Positions 46,311-54,358 of a DNA stretch of 64,000 nucleotides are shown here, piece after piece. Within the stretch, counting starts at the first letter, position 1. The number at the start of each line of letters is the position of its first letter. The notes under the pieces were generated by a model, which worked only from the letters and a program-made list of their open reading frames with translations, was not told the DNA's origin and ran no database searches. The position numbers were made by a program, and so were the translations under genes. The DNA is taken from assembly GCA_947387485.1 (NCBI GenBank), contig CANDNT010000006.1, positions 1-64,000 on the forward strand. The letters run 5' to 3'. The DNA comes from Aquimarina rhabdastrellae (GTDB lineage Bacteria > Bacteroidota > Bacteroidia > Flavobacteriales > Flavobacteriaceae).

Positions 46311-47042
46311 TTAGTTATTAGAATATGATTTTACGTAGTAATAATTTTTATCTGCTGATTGTTTAATGATTAAAATATCATTTTTATGATCAATTAGGCT
46401 TCCATCTAATGATTTAACATAAATAGACATAACTTTTGAATCTATAGTTACTTCTGCAAGTTCTAGTTGATCTTGTTCTATTGATGATTTTAAAGATGCT
46501 ATTCTCCCAATTAGTTCAATAGGCTTATCTCCATCTGGATTTAAACTTTTAAAGAAGTTTTTAAAAGGTGTTGTAAATACCTTATTTATAAATAAAGAAG
46601 GAATAATACCACCAAAAAAGAAGATAAAGCCTAATGTATTATCATAAGAATGAGTTAAGGTTGTAGATATTATTGTTAATATCCACCAAATAAATATCCA
46701 ACAGGTGAATGTAAACATGAATGGTAGTCCAACAAAGTTGAAATATATTAAAGCTACTTGCCACCATTTTAATGACTTTCTTTTTTTGCCAAGTACATCC
46801 TCTTTATCAATATCTGTATTAGCTACATCATGTAGATCAATATTACCTCCCTCTATACCTGTATCAGCATCCATATCGATTTCTATTTCTGCATCGACAT
46901 CAATGTCTATATCTACATCTATATCAGTGTCAAAATCAATTCCTGTGATCATATTAAAGATCCAGTATACAATTAACACAATAAGAAGTACCGATAAAGT
47001 TATGTTTACAGGAGAAAATAAAATGTTAGTTAGTTCACCCAT
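46311..47042 (-). CDS. YqiJ/NfeD-like OB-fold membrane protein with Asp-Ile repeat
   Basis: The 243-aa protein has a transmembrane helix near 13-33, an acidic alternating stretch FDTDIDVDIDIDVDAEIEID (about 37-56), two or three further helices (about 95-170), and a soluble C-terminal OB-like domain (IELIGRIASLKSS onward). This layout matches YqiJ-type partners of flotillins. The acidic strand could bind divalent cations or form a negatively charged beta-like strip; that is my inference. It lies 15 bases before the flotillin gene and 12 after pspA. Confidence 0.82.
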   Translation of the reverse strand: MGELTNILFSPVNITLSVLLIVLIVYWIFNMITGIDFDTDIDVDIDIDVDAEIEIDMDADTGIEGGNIDLHDVANTDIDKEDVLGKKRKSLKWWQVALIYFNFVGLPFMFTFTCWIFIWWILTIISTTLTHSYDNTLGFIFFFGGIIPSLFINKVFTTPFKNFFKSLNPDGDKPIELIGRIASLKSSIEQDQLELAEVTIDSKVMSIYVKSLDGSLIDHKNDILIIKQSADKNYYYVKSYSNN

Positions 47043-47054
47043 TCAGTAATTATA

Positions 47055-47783
47055 TTAAGATTCTTTTGTTTCGTTGTCAGTATCAGACATTCCTAATTGT
47101 TCTTTTAATTTTGCTAAGTCGTCGTCTGCTGTTACATCAGTAACATCGATAGCTTTATTGATTTGATCATCGATAGATTTTCCTGAGTCAGCAATGTCGC
47201 CATAAGCTTCGGCTAATGCTTCTTCTTGACTTACCTTATCTTTCATACGTTCAAGCATAGAAACAGTACTTGATCCATCAATTTCTGCTAATTGTTTGTT
47301 TAAGTTTTTGGTAGCTTTAGAAACTTTAACTCTAGCCTTAAGGGTTTTTAATTCATTTTCCCATTTGCTAATATTTTGCTTAATTTCTTGAACATTCTTT
47401 TCAAGTTTAGCTACAGATTCATCAAATTTTGTAGCTTCTTCTTGAGAACGATTTACATGTTGCTGTGCTTGCTCCTTTTTTACCAATGCTTCTTTAGCTA
47501 AACGATCTGCTTCATTTGTATCTAATCCACCAGTTTGTGCTTTTTTAAGGATTAACATTGCTTTTTGCTGATAATCCTTAGCTTTTGCAGAATACTCTTC
47601 GGTATCATTTTTTGCTCTAATAGCCATAGCTTTAACTTGAGCAAGAGCTTCTAAGCTTTTGTCTAAATCACTTTTCATGTCTCTGATCCCTTGTTCTGTC
47701 ATTTTTATGGGATCTTCCATGTTATCTATTGCTGAGTGTACTTCAGCTTGTCCTATTTTGAATATGCGTTTAAAAAAGTTCAT
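47055..47783 (-). CDS. pspA: PspA/IM30-family membrane-stress protein
   Basis: The 242-aa protein starts MNFFKRIFKIGQAEVHSAID, an amphipathic helix for membrane contact. IEDP-like NMEDPIKMTEQGIRDM and a long coiled coil to about residue 190 follow, then an acidic tail. This is the PspA/Vipp1 ESCRT-III-like fold, which polymerises on damaged inner membrane. No pspF, pspB or pspC is nearby, so it belongs to the PspA-YjfI/flotillin class rather than the enterobacterial psp operon. Its start is 6 bases after the YjfI-like gene. Confidence 0.93.
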   Translation of the reverse strand: MNFFKRIFKIGQAEVHSAIDNMEDPIKMTEQGIRDMKSDLDKSLEALAQVKAMAIRAKNDTEEYSAKAKDYQQKAMLILKKAQTGGLDTNEADRLAKEALVKKEQAQQHVNRSQEEATKFDESVAKLEKNVQEIKQNISKWENELKTLKARVKVSKATKNLNKQLAEIDGSSTVSMLERMKDKVSQEEALAEAYGDIADSGKSIDDQINKAIDVTDVTADDDLAKLKEQLGMSDTDNETKES

Positions 47784-47789
47784 CGTTGT

Positions 47790-48185
47790 TTAATATTTTG
47801 AAAAATTTATAATTTGTTCAGAGTATTCACTTAGTAATAACCCTAGTGAATTAAGTGAGCCTTCTAGCTCGTTGAGATCTAAATTCTCTATTTGTAAAGT
47901 ATCCCTAAAGATTACTTTGTTCCCGGTTTCATCAAGTACAAATGCTCCATGCACGATATCTCTATTTTTTTGTAATAAACTACGATATACGGCTTCGTTT
48001 TTTGTCTTGATGTTAAAAATGTGTTGCTCCATAATCAAGATTGGTGGCGCAATACCTAGAATTAAATTTTTAATTCCTTCATTTTCTTTGCTGATCATTA
48101 AAATACCATCTTTGGCGTTCTCATGTTCAATAGTGTAATTAAGTTGTAAAACAAAATCTTTTACAAGCTGAAAGTGTGCATCCAT
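47790..48185 (-). CDS. YjfI (DUF2170)/YbjN-like protein, first gene of the PspA operon
   Basis: The 131-aa protein has an alpha-beta fold resembling YbjN or type III chaperones (HFQLVKDFVLQLNYTIEHEN, then QIENLDLNELEGSLNSLGLLLSEY). There is no signal peptide or membrane helix. In E. coli the small yjfI gene precedes the pspA-like yjfJ in the same way. It may bind or regulate PspA. It is the promoter-proximal gene and divergent from the XRE/S24-like regulator. Confidence 0.72.
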   Translation of the reverse strand: MDAHFQLVKDFVLQLNYTIEHENAKDGILMISKENEGIKNLILGIAPPILIMEQHIFNIKTKNEAVYRSLLQKNRDIVHGAFVLDETGNKVIFRDTLQIENLDLNELEGSLNSLGLLLSEYSEQIINFSKY

Positions 48186-48504
48186 AGAAAAGGAGGTTGA
48201 TTGATTATTATTTTTTGTTTCCGTTTATTGAGTGTATCAATATTACAAAAAGTCACATAACTTTTCTACTATACTTACAGCTAAATTGACTAGATAACAT
48301 GCAATTAGTATCATTTTATTAGGTTTTAAGGTTTAATTAGTTTTAGTACTGCTAATAATGTTAGTAACTCTTTAATATTGACACATTCTTTAATTTTTTA
48401 TAAAAAGAATTCTACTAAAATTAGCAAAAATCAAATGTATTAGCTAATATTGTTAGTGTAAAAGTACAATTAATTTTTATAATTGCAAATAAAATTAGCA
48501 AAAA
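48186..48504. promoter_or_regulatory. Divergent control region between PspA operon and XRE regulator
   Basis: The 319-base region holds two near-identical sites GCTAATAATGTTAGTA (48351-48366) and GCTAATATTGTTAGTG (48443-48458), each with a CTAA-N5-TTAG dyad. It also holds two copies of AAAATTAGCAAAAA (48417-48430 and 48491-48504, the latter abutting the regulator ATG). All share the TTAGC/GCTAA core. They are likely operators for the adjacent regulator. No perfect TAnnTTTG element is visible on either strand. Confidence 0.6.
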
Positions 48505-49260
48505 ATGTCTTTTTTTGGAAAAAATATTAAAAAGATTAGAAGTGTTAAAGGATTAAGTCAGCAAGCATTTGCTGAGCTATTTGACTTGAAAAGAGGGACT
48601 TTAGGGGCTTATGAAGAGGGTAGGAGTGAACCTAAAATCGAAACGATTATCAAGATAGCTAATTATTTTAGCATAAAGATTGACACTTTGTTGACAGATG
48701 AATTAACAGTTAATGAGTTGTTAAAGTTTAAAGAGGATCTAACTACTTATGCAGAGGATGTAAAAAGAGAACAATTTGCGGTTGTACCTTGTATTACAGA
48801 TAGTACTAGTGCAGATTATATTTCTTTATATAATAAGGACACCTTTATAAGTGAATTACCAATATTACAATTGCCTATTAATCCGTCTAAAAAATTTAGA
48901 GGATTTACCGTTTTTAATCTTGAAATGACTACTCATGATAAAGGTTTTTTTCCCAAAGATGTAGTTGTTGGCGAAAAAGTACCACAAGATGTTATTAAAA
49001 AATTGAATAATGGAACATTGGTGTTTGCTTTGGTAGATGATCAAATTCTGTTTAGGCGATTGTATACAGCATCAAACGGTTTGGTTTTTAGAGCCGATCA
49101 TAAAAATATTGATGATTTGATCTTTGATGTCAAAGATATTAAGGAATTATGGAGAGTGCGCTATGTTTTTTGTAGAAGAATACCAGAATTTGCAGATATG
49201 GTAGAAGATCGTCTTTTGATTATAGAACAGCAATTGTTAAAACTTAATGAACGATTATAA
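48505..49260 (+). CDS. XRE-family regulator with S24-like C-terminal domain
   Basis: The 251-aa protein has an N-terminal HTH (IKKIRSVKGLSQQAFAELFD, RGTLGAYEEGRSEPKIETI). A C-terminal beta-rich region from about residue 90 follows (FRGFTVFNLEMTTHD, GTLVFALVDDQILFRRLY), arranged like S24/LexA-type domains. I do not see a clear Ser-Lys catalytic dyad, so ligand binding rather than self-cleavage may control it. It is divergent from the PspA operon with repeat sites between them and is probably its regulator and its own. Confidence 0.85.
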   Translation: MSFFGKNIKKIRSVKGLSQQAFAELFDLKRGTLGAYEEGRSEPKIETIIKIANYFSIKIDTLLTDELTVNELLKFKEDLTTYAEDVKREQFAVVPCITDSTSADYISLYNKDTFISELPILQLPINPSKKFRGFTVFNLEMTTHDKGFFPKDVVVGEKVPQDVIKKLNNGTLVFALVDDQILFRRLYTASNGLVFRADHKNIDDLIFDVKDIKELWRVRYVFCRRIPEFADMVEDRLLIIEQQLLKLNERL

Positions 49261-49341
49261 TATATATAGTTGATTTTTATTTATTTAAACTTGTTAAATA
49301 GTTTTTGTTTATGGTTTGATTGTGATTAATAATGTACTTGC

Positions 49342-49373
49342 TTGATTTTTAGTGTTGTAGTGTTGTATCTTTA
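49342..49373 (+). promoter_or_regulatory. Probable katA promoter
   Basis: TTG (49342-49344) and TATCTTTA (49366-49373) are 21 bases apart; the last base differs from TAnnTTTG. The katA ATG follows 33 bases later. Confidence 0.45.
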
Positions 49374-49406
49374 TATAGAAAGAAAGTATCACTAAATAGA
49401 ACTATA

Positions 49407-50861
49407 ATGACACGCAAAAAATTAACCACATCAGGAGGAGCTCCTATAGCTAATAATCAACGCTCTATCACTGCAGGAAATAGAGGACCGGTTTTATTAC
49501 AAGATTACCAATTAATAGAGAAATTAGCACATCAAAATAGAGAGCGAATTCCAGAACGAGTTGTTCATGCAAAAGGATGGGGAGCTCAAGGAACATTTAC
49601 AGTAACTAATGATATTAGTAAATATACTCGTGCAAAAATATTTTCTGAGGTAGGAAAACAAACTCCCATGCTTGCTAGATTTTCTACTGTGGCAGGAGAA
49701 ATGGGAGCTGCTGATACCGAAAGAGATGTACGAGGATTTGCTTTAAAATTTTACACAGAAGAAGGAAATTGGGATCTAGTAGGAAACAATACTCCGGTGT
49801 TTTTTATTAGAGATGGATATAAGTTTCCAGATTTTATTCGCACACAAAAAAGACATCCTAAAACCAATTTGAGATCCCCAGAAGCAATGTGGGATTTTTG
49901 GTCACAAACTCCAGAGAGTTTACATCAAATAACCATATTAATGTCTGATAGAGGAATCCCTACAGCACCTATGTTTATGAATGGTTATGGATCTCATACG
50001 TTTTCTTTTTGGAATGTTGATGGAGAACGTTTTTGGGTGAAGTTTCATTTTAAAACAATGCAAGGACATAAACATTATACTAATGAGGAAACGGCTCAAG
50101 TAATAGGACAAACTAGAGAGAAATACCAAGAAGAATTATATGGAGCAATTGAAAAAGGAGCTTATCCAAAATGGAAGTTGATGGTACAAATCATGCCTGA
50201 AGCGGATGCAGAGAAAACACCGTATAATCCTTTTGATTTGACCAAAGTATGGCCACATGCAGATTATCCATTGATTGAAGTGGGAGTGATGGAATTGAAT
50301 AAAAACCCTGAGAATTATTTTCAATACATAGAAAATGCAGCGTATTCACCCTCTAATGTGGTACCCGGAATTGGTTTTTCTCCAGATAAAGTATTACAAG
50401 CTAGAATATTTTCTTATGCTGATGCACATCGTTATCGATTAGGGACACATTATGAAGCGCTCCCAGCTAATGCTCCAGTTGCAGAGGTAAATCACTATCA
50501 TAAAGATGGTGCAATGAGGTTCTTTGAAAATAATGGTAATCCAGACGCTTACTATGAACCTAATATCAAAGGTGGACCTGTAGAAGATGCTTCTGTAGAA
50601 GAACCACCAATGAAAATTGATGGGGATATAAGACGATATGAAGAAAATGATCAATATGGAGAATATAAACAACCTGGGGATTTGTTTAGAATGTTTAATA
50701 AAGAACAAAAAGAACGATTATTCTCTAATATAGCAGCTGCTATGGATGGTGTTTCTATGGAAATTATAGAGAAACAATTAGCACATTTTGATAAAGCTGA
50801 TCCTGATTATGGAAAGGGAGTGAGGAAAGCTCTTAATATTACTGCTCAAACAGAATATTAA
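49407..50861 (+). CDS. katA: Clade 3 small-subunit monofunctional catalase
   Basis: The 484-aa haem catalase has the active-site His54 in [12 protein letters not shown], the Asn block [14 protein letters not shown], and the haem-ligand tyrosine near 337 in [14 protein letters not shown]. Length and lack of a C-terminal flavodoxin-like domain place it among small-subunit catalases. It breaks down hydrogen peroxide in the cytoplasm. It is followed by an ankyrin-repeat gene across a strong hairpin, an arrangement also seen in katB-ankB of Pseudomonas. Confidence 0.97.
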   Translation: MTRKKLTTSGGAPIANNQRSITAGNRGPVLLQDYQLIEKLAHQNRERIPERVVHAKGWGAQGTFTVTNDISKYTRAKIFSEVGKQTPMLARFSTVAGEMGAADTERDVRGFALKFYTEEGNWDLVGNNTPVFFIRDGYKFPDFIRTQKRHPKTNLRSPEAMWDFWSQTPESLHQITILMSDRGIPTAPMFMNGYGSHTFSFWNVDGERFWVKFHFKTMQGHKHYTNEETAQVIGQTREKYQEELYGAIEKGAYPKWKLMVQIMPEADAEKTPYNPFDLTKVWPHADYPLIEVGVMELNKNPENYFQYIENAAYSPSNVVPGIGFSPDKVLQARIFSYADAHRYRLGTHYEALPANAPVAEVNHYHKDGAMRFFENNGNPDAYYEPNIKGGPVEDASVEEPPMKIDGDIRRYEENDQYGEYKQPGDLFRMFNKEQKERLFSNIAAAMDGVSMEIIEKQLAHFDKADPDYGKGVRKALNITAQTEY

Positions 50862-50883
50862 TTAGATAGAATAGTAGAATAAT

Positions 50884-50920
50884 AAACACTTACTTAGAAA
50901 GCTGGTCTAAGTAAGTGTTT
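50884..50920 (+). terminator. Perfect 14-bp hairpin between katA and ankyrin gene
   Basis: AAACACTTACTTAG (50884-50897) and its exact complement CTAAGTAAGTGTTT (50907-50920) enclose a nine-base loop. Only three Ts end the stem, followed by ATAAAAG, so termination would be partial. It may set the ratio of ankyrin to catalase message or stabilise the katA 3' end. Confidence 0.65.
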
Positions 50921-50936
50921 TATAAAAGAAAGAAGA

Positions 50937-51398
50937 ATGACAATTTTTGATGCTATAAGACAAGAAGATACAGAGGCTGTACAAATGATTTTGAAAGAGG
51001 ATAATACTGTTCTGAAAGAAAAAGATGCTAGAGGATCAACTCCATTACTGTTAGCTTCATATTATGGATTAGAAGATATAGTGAAGATTTTATTGCAATA
51101 TGATCAAGATATTGATGCTCAAGATGGATCAGGTAATACGGCATTAATGGGGGTGTGTTTTAAAGGATATAAAACTATAGCTCAATTGTTGCTTAATGCT
51201 GGATCAGAAGTGAATAAAAGAAATTATCAAGGAGCTACAGCGTTGATTTATGCAGCAACTTTTGGACAAAAAGAAATAATTAAATTATTAATAGCCAATA
51301 ATGCGGATATTAATATTGAAGATAGTAGGGGATATACTGCTGCAAAACATGCAGAACTTCAAGGATTGCGAATGGATATGTTAACTACAAAATCTTGA
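50937..51398 (+). CDS. Ankyrin-repeat protein paired with catalase
   Basis: The 153-aa protein has four ankyrin repeats (RGSTPLLLASYYGLEDIVKI, SGNTALMGVCFKGYKTIAQL, QGATALIYAATFGQKEIIKL, RGYTAAKHAELQG). There is no signal peptide, unlike Pseudomonas AnkB, so it should be cytoplasmic. Its position after katA suggests a role in catalase folding, haem loading or activity, as shown for AnkB with KatB. It is 75 bases after katA. Confidence 0.9.
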   Translation: MTIFDAIRQEDTEAVQMILKEDNTVLKEKDARGSTPLLLASYYGLEDIVKILLQYDQDIDAQDGSGNTALMGVCFKGYKTIAQLLLNAGSEVNKRNYQGATALIYAATFGQKEIIKLLIANNADINIEDSRGYTAAKHAELQGLRMDMLTTKS

Positions 51399-51402
51399 TA
51401 TT

Positions 51403-51978
51403 TTGAATACAACAAAAAAAGAAATACGATCGGTTAATATACGATCAATAGCTTTAAAAAGAAGACTATTGATGAATGCGGTTACAGTAGATTTATTTTG
51501 GTCTTTTCTTAAAAAACAGATTAATAATGATGTTGTTATTATTAATACAAATTTGGGAATGGAGATATATTATTACGCTTCTTCAAACTATAATACATTA
51601 ATTAAAGAAAGTAGTTTATTATATCTTATTAAAGAGATAGATAGTAGTAAAATTAGATATAGATTTCATGAAAATAGAGAAGAGGTTTTCCAAAGTTTTT
51701 GCGAATCATTATTTACGTTTCTAAAATATCCTAGAATCTTTCTGGCATATACCAAAAAGTTTTTGTCTCTAGTAAAAGAACATGAAAGGCAAAATCAAAT
51801 TATCACCATATTAAAAAGCTTTTTTGAAGAAGCATTAACTATTCTAGAAGAAACCGAACGAATACCTTTTCATGATAAGATCAAGCAATTAAATAAAAAA
51901 TCTCAGCAACCAGAAATAGATAATAAAATTATCCAAGAACTGATTTCTGAGATTTTAACTAATGAGCATAAAAATTAA
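51403..51978 (+). CDS. Unknown protein downstream of catalase-ankyrin pair
   Basis: The 191-aa reading starts at TTG 51403, 4 bases after the ankyrin stop; the first ATG (51472, MNAVTVDLFWSFLKK) would give 168 aa. It is helical and soluble, with FCESLFTFLKYPRIFLAYTK and KSFFEEALTILEETERI. I recognise no domain. It may belong to the katA-ank unit or stand alone. It converges on asnS with a 15-base gap and no visible terminator. Confidence 0.62.
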   Translation: MNTTKKEIRSVNIRSIALKRRLLMNAVTVDLFWSFLKKQINNDVVIINTNLGMEIYYYASSNYNTLIKESSLLYLIKEIDSSKIRYRFHENREEVFQSFCESLFTFLKYPRIFLAYTKKFLSLVKEHERQNQIITILKSFFEEALTILEETERIPFHDKIKQLNKKSQQPEIDNKIIQELISEILTNEHKN

Positions 51979-51993
51979 TACTCAAATATTATT

Positions 51994-53436
51994 TTAAAAC
52001 TCGGCATTTTGTGGTGTTCGAGGATAAGGAATTACATCACGGATATTACTCATACCAGTAACAAATAAAACCAAACGTTCAAAACCAAGTCCGAATCCAC
52101 TATGTGTACAAGTCCCAAAACGACGAGTGTCTAAATACCACCATAACTCTTCTTCATCTATGTCTAAGGCAGCCATTTTTTCTTTTAATACATCAAGACG
52201 TTCTTCTCTTTGTGCTCCACCTACAATCTCTCCAATACCTGGGAACAGGATATCCATTGCTCTTACCGTTTTACCATCTTCGTTAAGACGCATATAGAAT
52301 GCTTTTATGTCTGCTGGATAATCAAATAAGATTACCGGGCATTTAAAATGCTTTTCTACTAAGTAACGTTCATGCTCACTTTGTAAATCTGCTCCCCATT
52401 CTTCGATTGGGTATTTGAATTTCTTCTTCTTATTAGGTTTAGAATTTTTAAGAATTTCGATAGCTTCAGTATAACTTACGCGTTTAAAATTGTTTTCTAA
52501 AACAAATTTTAATTTGTCACGTAATAACATTTCGCTACGTTCTGCTTGAGGTTTTTGTTTATCCTCTTGCACTAATCTATTTTCTAAAAATTCTAGATCA
52601 TCTTGACAGTTATCTAGTGCATACTTGATTACATACTTGATAAAATCTTCTGCAACGTCCATATTACCATCAAGATCACAAAAAGCAATCTCTGGCTCAA
52701 TCATCCAGAACTCTGCTAGGTGACGTGACGTATTTGAATTTTCTGCTCTAAAGGTTGGTCCAAAAGTATATACTTGACCTAATCCCATTGCATAAGTTTC
52801 ACCTTCTAATTGACCAGATACAGTAAGATTAGTTTCTTTTCCAAAGAAGTCTTCTTTAAAATTAACAGTACCATCTTCGTTTTTTGGTACATTATTTAAA
52901 TCAAAGTTAGAAATCTTAAATGTTTCACCTGCACCTTCTGCATCACTACCTGTAATAATAGGTGTATTTACATAATAGAAATCATTCTTTTGAAAATATT
53001 CATGTACAGCAAAAGAAAGTTTTGAACGTAAACGCATAATAGCACCAAAAGTATTGGTACGAATTCTTAAGTGCGCTTGCTCTCTTAATGTTTCAAGACT
53101 ATGACGTTTAGGAGAAAGAATCGTTTTCTTTACTTCTTCTGGATTAGCTTCTCCTTCAATATCAATTTTTTCAACTAGAATTTCTACACGTTGTCCTTTT
53201 CCTTGACTTTCTACAAGTGTACCTATAACAGCAATAGCTGCTCCAGTATTAATTTTTGATCGAATATCTTCAGCAATGGTATTGTCTTCTAATACACATT
53301 GTATATTATTAATAGTAGAACCATCGTTAAGTGCAATAAAACGATCGTTTCTAAAAGAACGAACCCATCCTTTTACCGTCACTGGTTGTAAGAACTTTTC
53401 ACTTTGTAATACTTCTATTATTTTAGAGTGTTTCAC
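51994..53436 (-). CDS. asnS: Asparaginyl-tRNA synthetase
   Basis: The 480-aa class IIb enzyme has an N-terminal OB anticodon-binding domain (VTVKGWVRSFRNDRFIALND). Motif 2 is in FGPTFRAENSNTSRHLAEFW, and motif 3 is GFGLGFERLVLFVTGM followed by IRDVIPYPRTP. The start is GTG, since the N-terminal MKHSKIIEVL has no nearby ATG. It charges tRNA-Asn with asparagine. Confidence 0.97.
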   Translation of the reverse strand: MKHSKIIEVLQSEKFLQPVTVKGWVRSFRNDRFIALNDGSTINNIQCVLEDNTIAEDIRSKINTGAAIAVIGTLVESQGKGQRVEILVEKIDIEGEANPEEVKKTILSPKRHSLETLREQAHLRIRTNTFGAIMRLRSKLSFAVHEYFQKNDFYYVNTPIITGSDAEGAGETFKISNFDLNNVPKNEDGTVNFKEDFFGKETNLTVSGQLEGETYAMGLGQVYTFGPTFRAENSNTSRHLAEFWMIEPEIAFCDLDGNMDVAEDFIKYVIKYALDNCQDDLEFLENRLVQEDKQKPQAERSEMLLRDKLKFVLENNFKRVSYTEAIEILKNSKPNKKKKFKYPIEEWGADLQSEHERYLVEKHFKCPVILFDYPADIKAFYMRLNEDGKTVRAMDILFPGIGEIVGGAQREERLDVLKEKMAALDIDEEELWWYLDTRRFGTCTHSGFGLGFERLVLFVTGMSNIRDVIPYPRTPQNAEF

Positions 53437-54031
53437 AAGTTTGGATTTTGGTTAATTAAATTATATTACATCTATATCCATGAATTTAGAATTGATTCTT
53501 TTTAATTCACGGATAAATCAAGTTTACTACACCTTCAAAATGTAGTTTTTATTAAAAAATCTATAATAAAGATTGTTATAACGTGGCAAAGATAATTTTT
53601 TTGTCTAATTGCTACGGTATTCCTGTCTTCAAAATATTAGTAGAAGGCATAAAAAGAATATTGAGAATTAATATTTTTTTTGACCAAAGTGTAAAATATG
53701 ACCTTTTTTGAAAAGTCGATTCTACAGAAAAACCGTAATTGATGGGGGAATTTTATGAAAAAACAGTGGTTTTAGCTTTTTTTTTTACTTTTTTTTAGGA
53801 AATGTATTTTTTACTAACTATTTGAAAAACAGTTATTTGAAAAATATTTTGTAGTCCAAAAACTACGGTTTAAGCACAAACTTTTTACTTTTTTGGAAAA
53901 AGGGGGTATTTCCCCCGTTCTAACTATTTCAAAATCCAAAAAGCCTTCCTATATTGCATATGCAATTATGACGATTGTGTTTACGTTAAGTTTAGTTCGA
54001 TAGGTTTTGGGGTAATCTATCTTACAAAGGT

Positions 54032-54060
54032 CCCGCTAGAATTAGCGGGGCTTTTTCTTT
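54032..54060 (+). terminator. Orphan plus-strand intrinsic terminator
   Basis: CCCGCTA and TAGCGGG form a seven-base stem around GAAT, followed by GCTTTTTCTTT. No plus-strand gene ends here; the nearest upstream gene on that strand ends at 51978. It may end a small RNA. Confidence 0.7.
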
Positions 54061-54301
54061 TTAAAAACCTATTATATTGGGAATTATAGCACAGAAAAAG
54101 AGTTTTAGTTATAGAGTTCGTTCGCTTAGTGATTTTTTTACAGGTGAAATGTAATTAGTGACGAGAGATGAATTTGAAGTGTAAAATTAAAAAGTCATAA
54201 TGTAAAATGAAAGAAGAATTAGTTAATGAGTTTTTGAGTAAAAAAATCTAAATTCATAAATATATTTCATACAACTTTTAGGATTCATTTCTTGAAATAA
54301 A

Positions 54302-54332
54302 AAAAGAGACTTATAAATCATAAGCCTCTTGA
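54302..54332 (-). terminator. Terminator of the MMPL transporter gene
   Basis: AGAGaCTTAT and ATAAGcCTCT pair with one mismatch. The A-run on the left becomes the U-run on the minus strand. It is 27 bases beyond the transporter stop. Confidence 0.75.
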
Positions 54333-54358
54333 GTTATTTTTAAGTGATTTAAGAAAGG

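Larger units (their letters stand above)
53437..54358. other. 920-base intergenic region with repeats and orphan terminator
   Basis: No gene is found. It contains three TACGGT sites (53613, 53732 reversed, 53864) and an imperfect tandem pair (about 53774-53850 and 53880-53940), both with TTTTTACTTTTTT, GGAAA and CTAACTATTT. There is a GGGGG-TATTT-CCCCC hairpin at 53902-53916 and a plus-strand terminator at 54032-54060 with no gene before it. A small RNA or a multi-site control region is possible. Confidence 0.5.
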
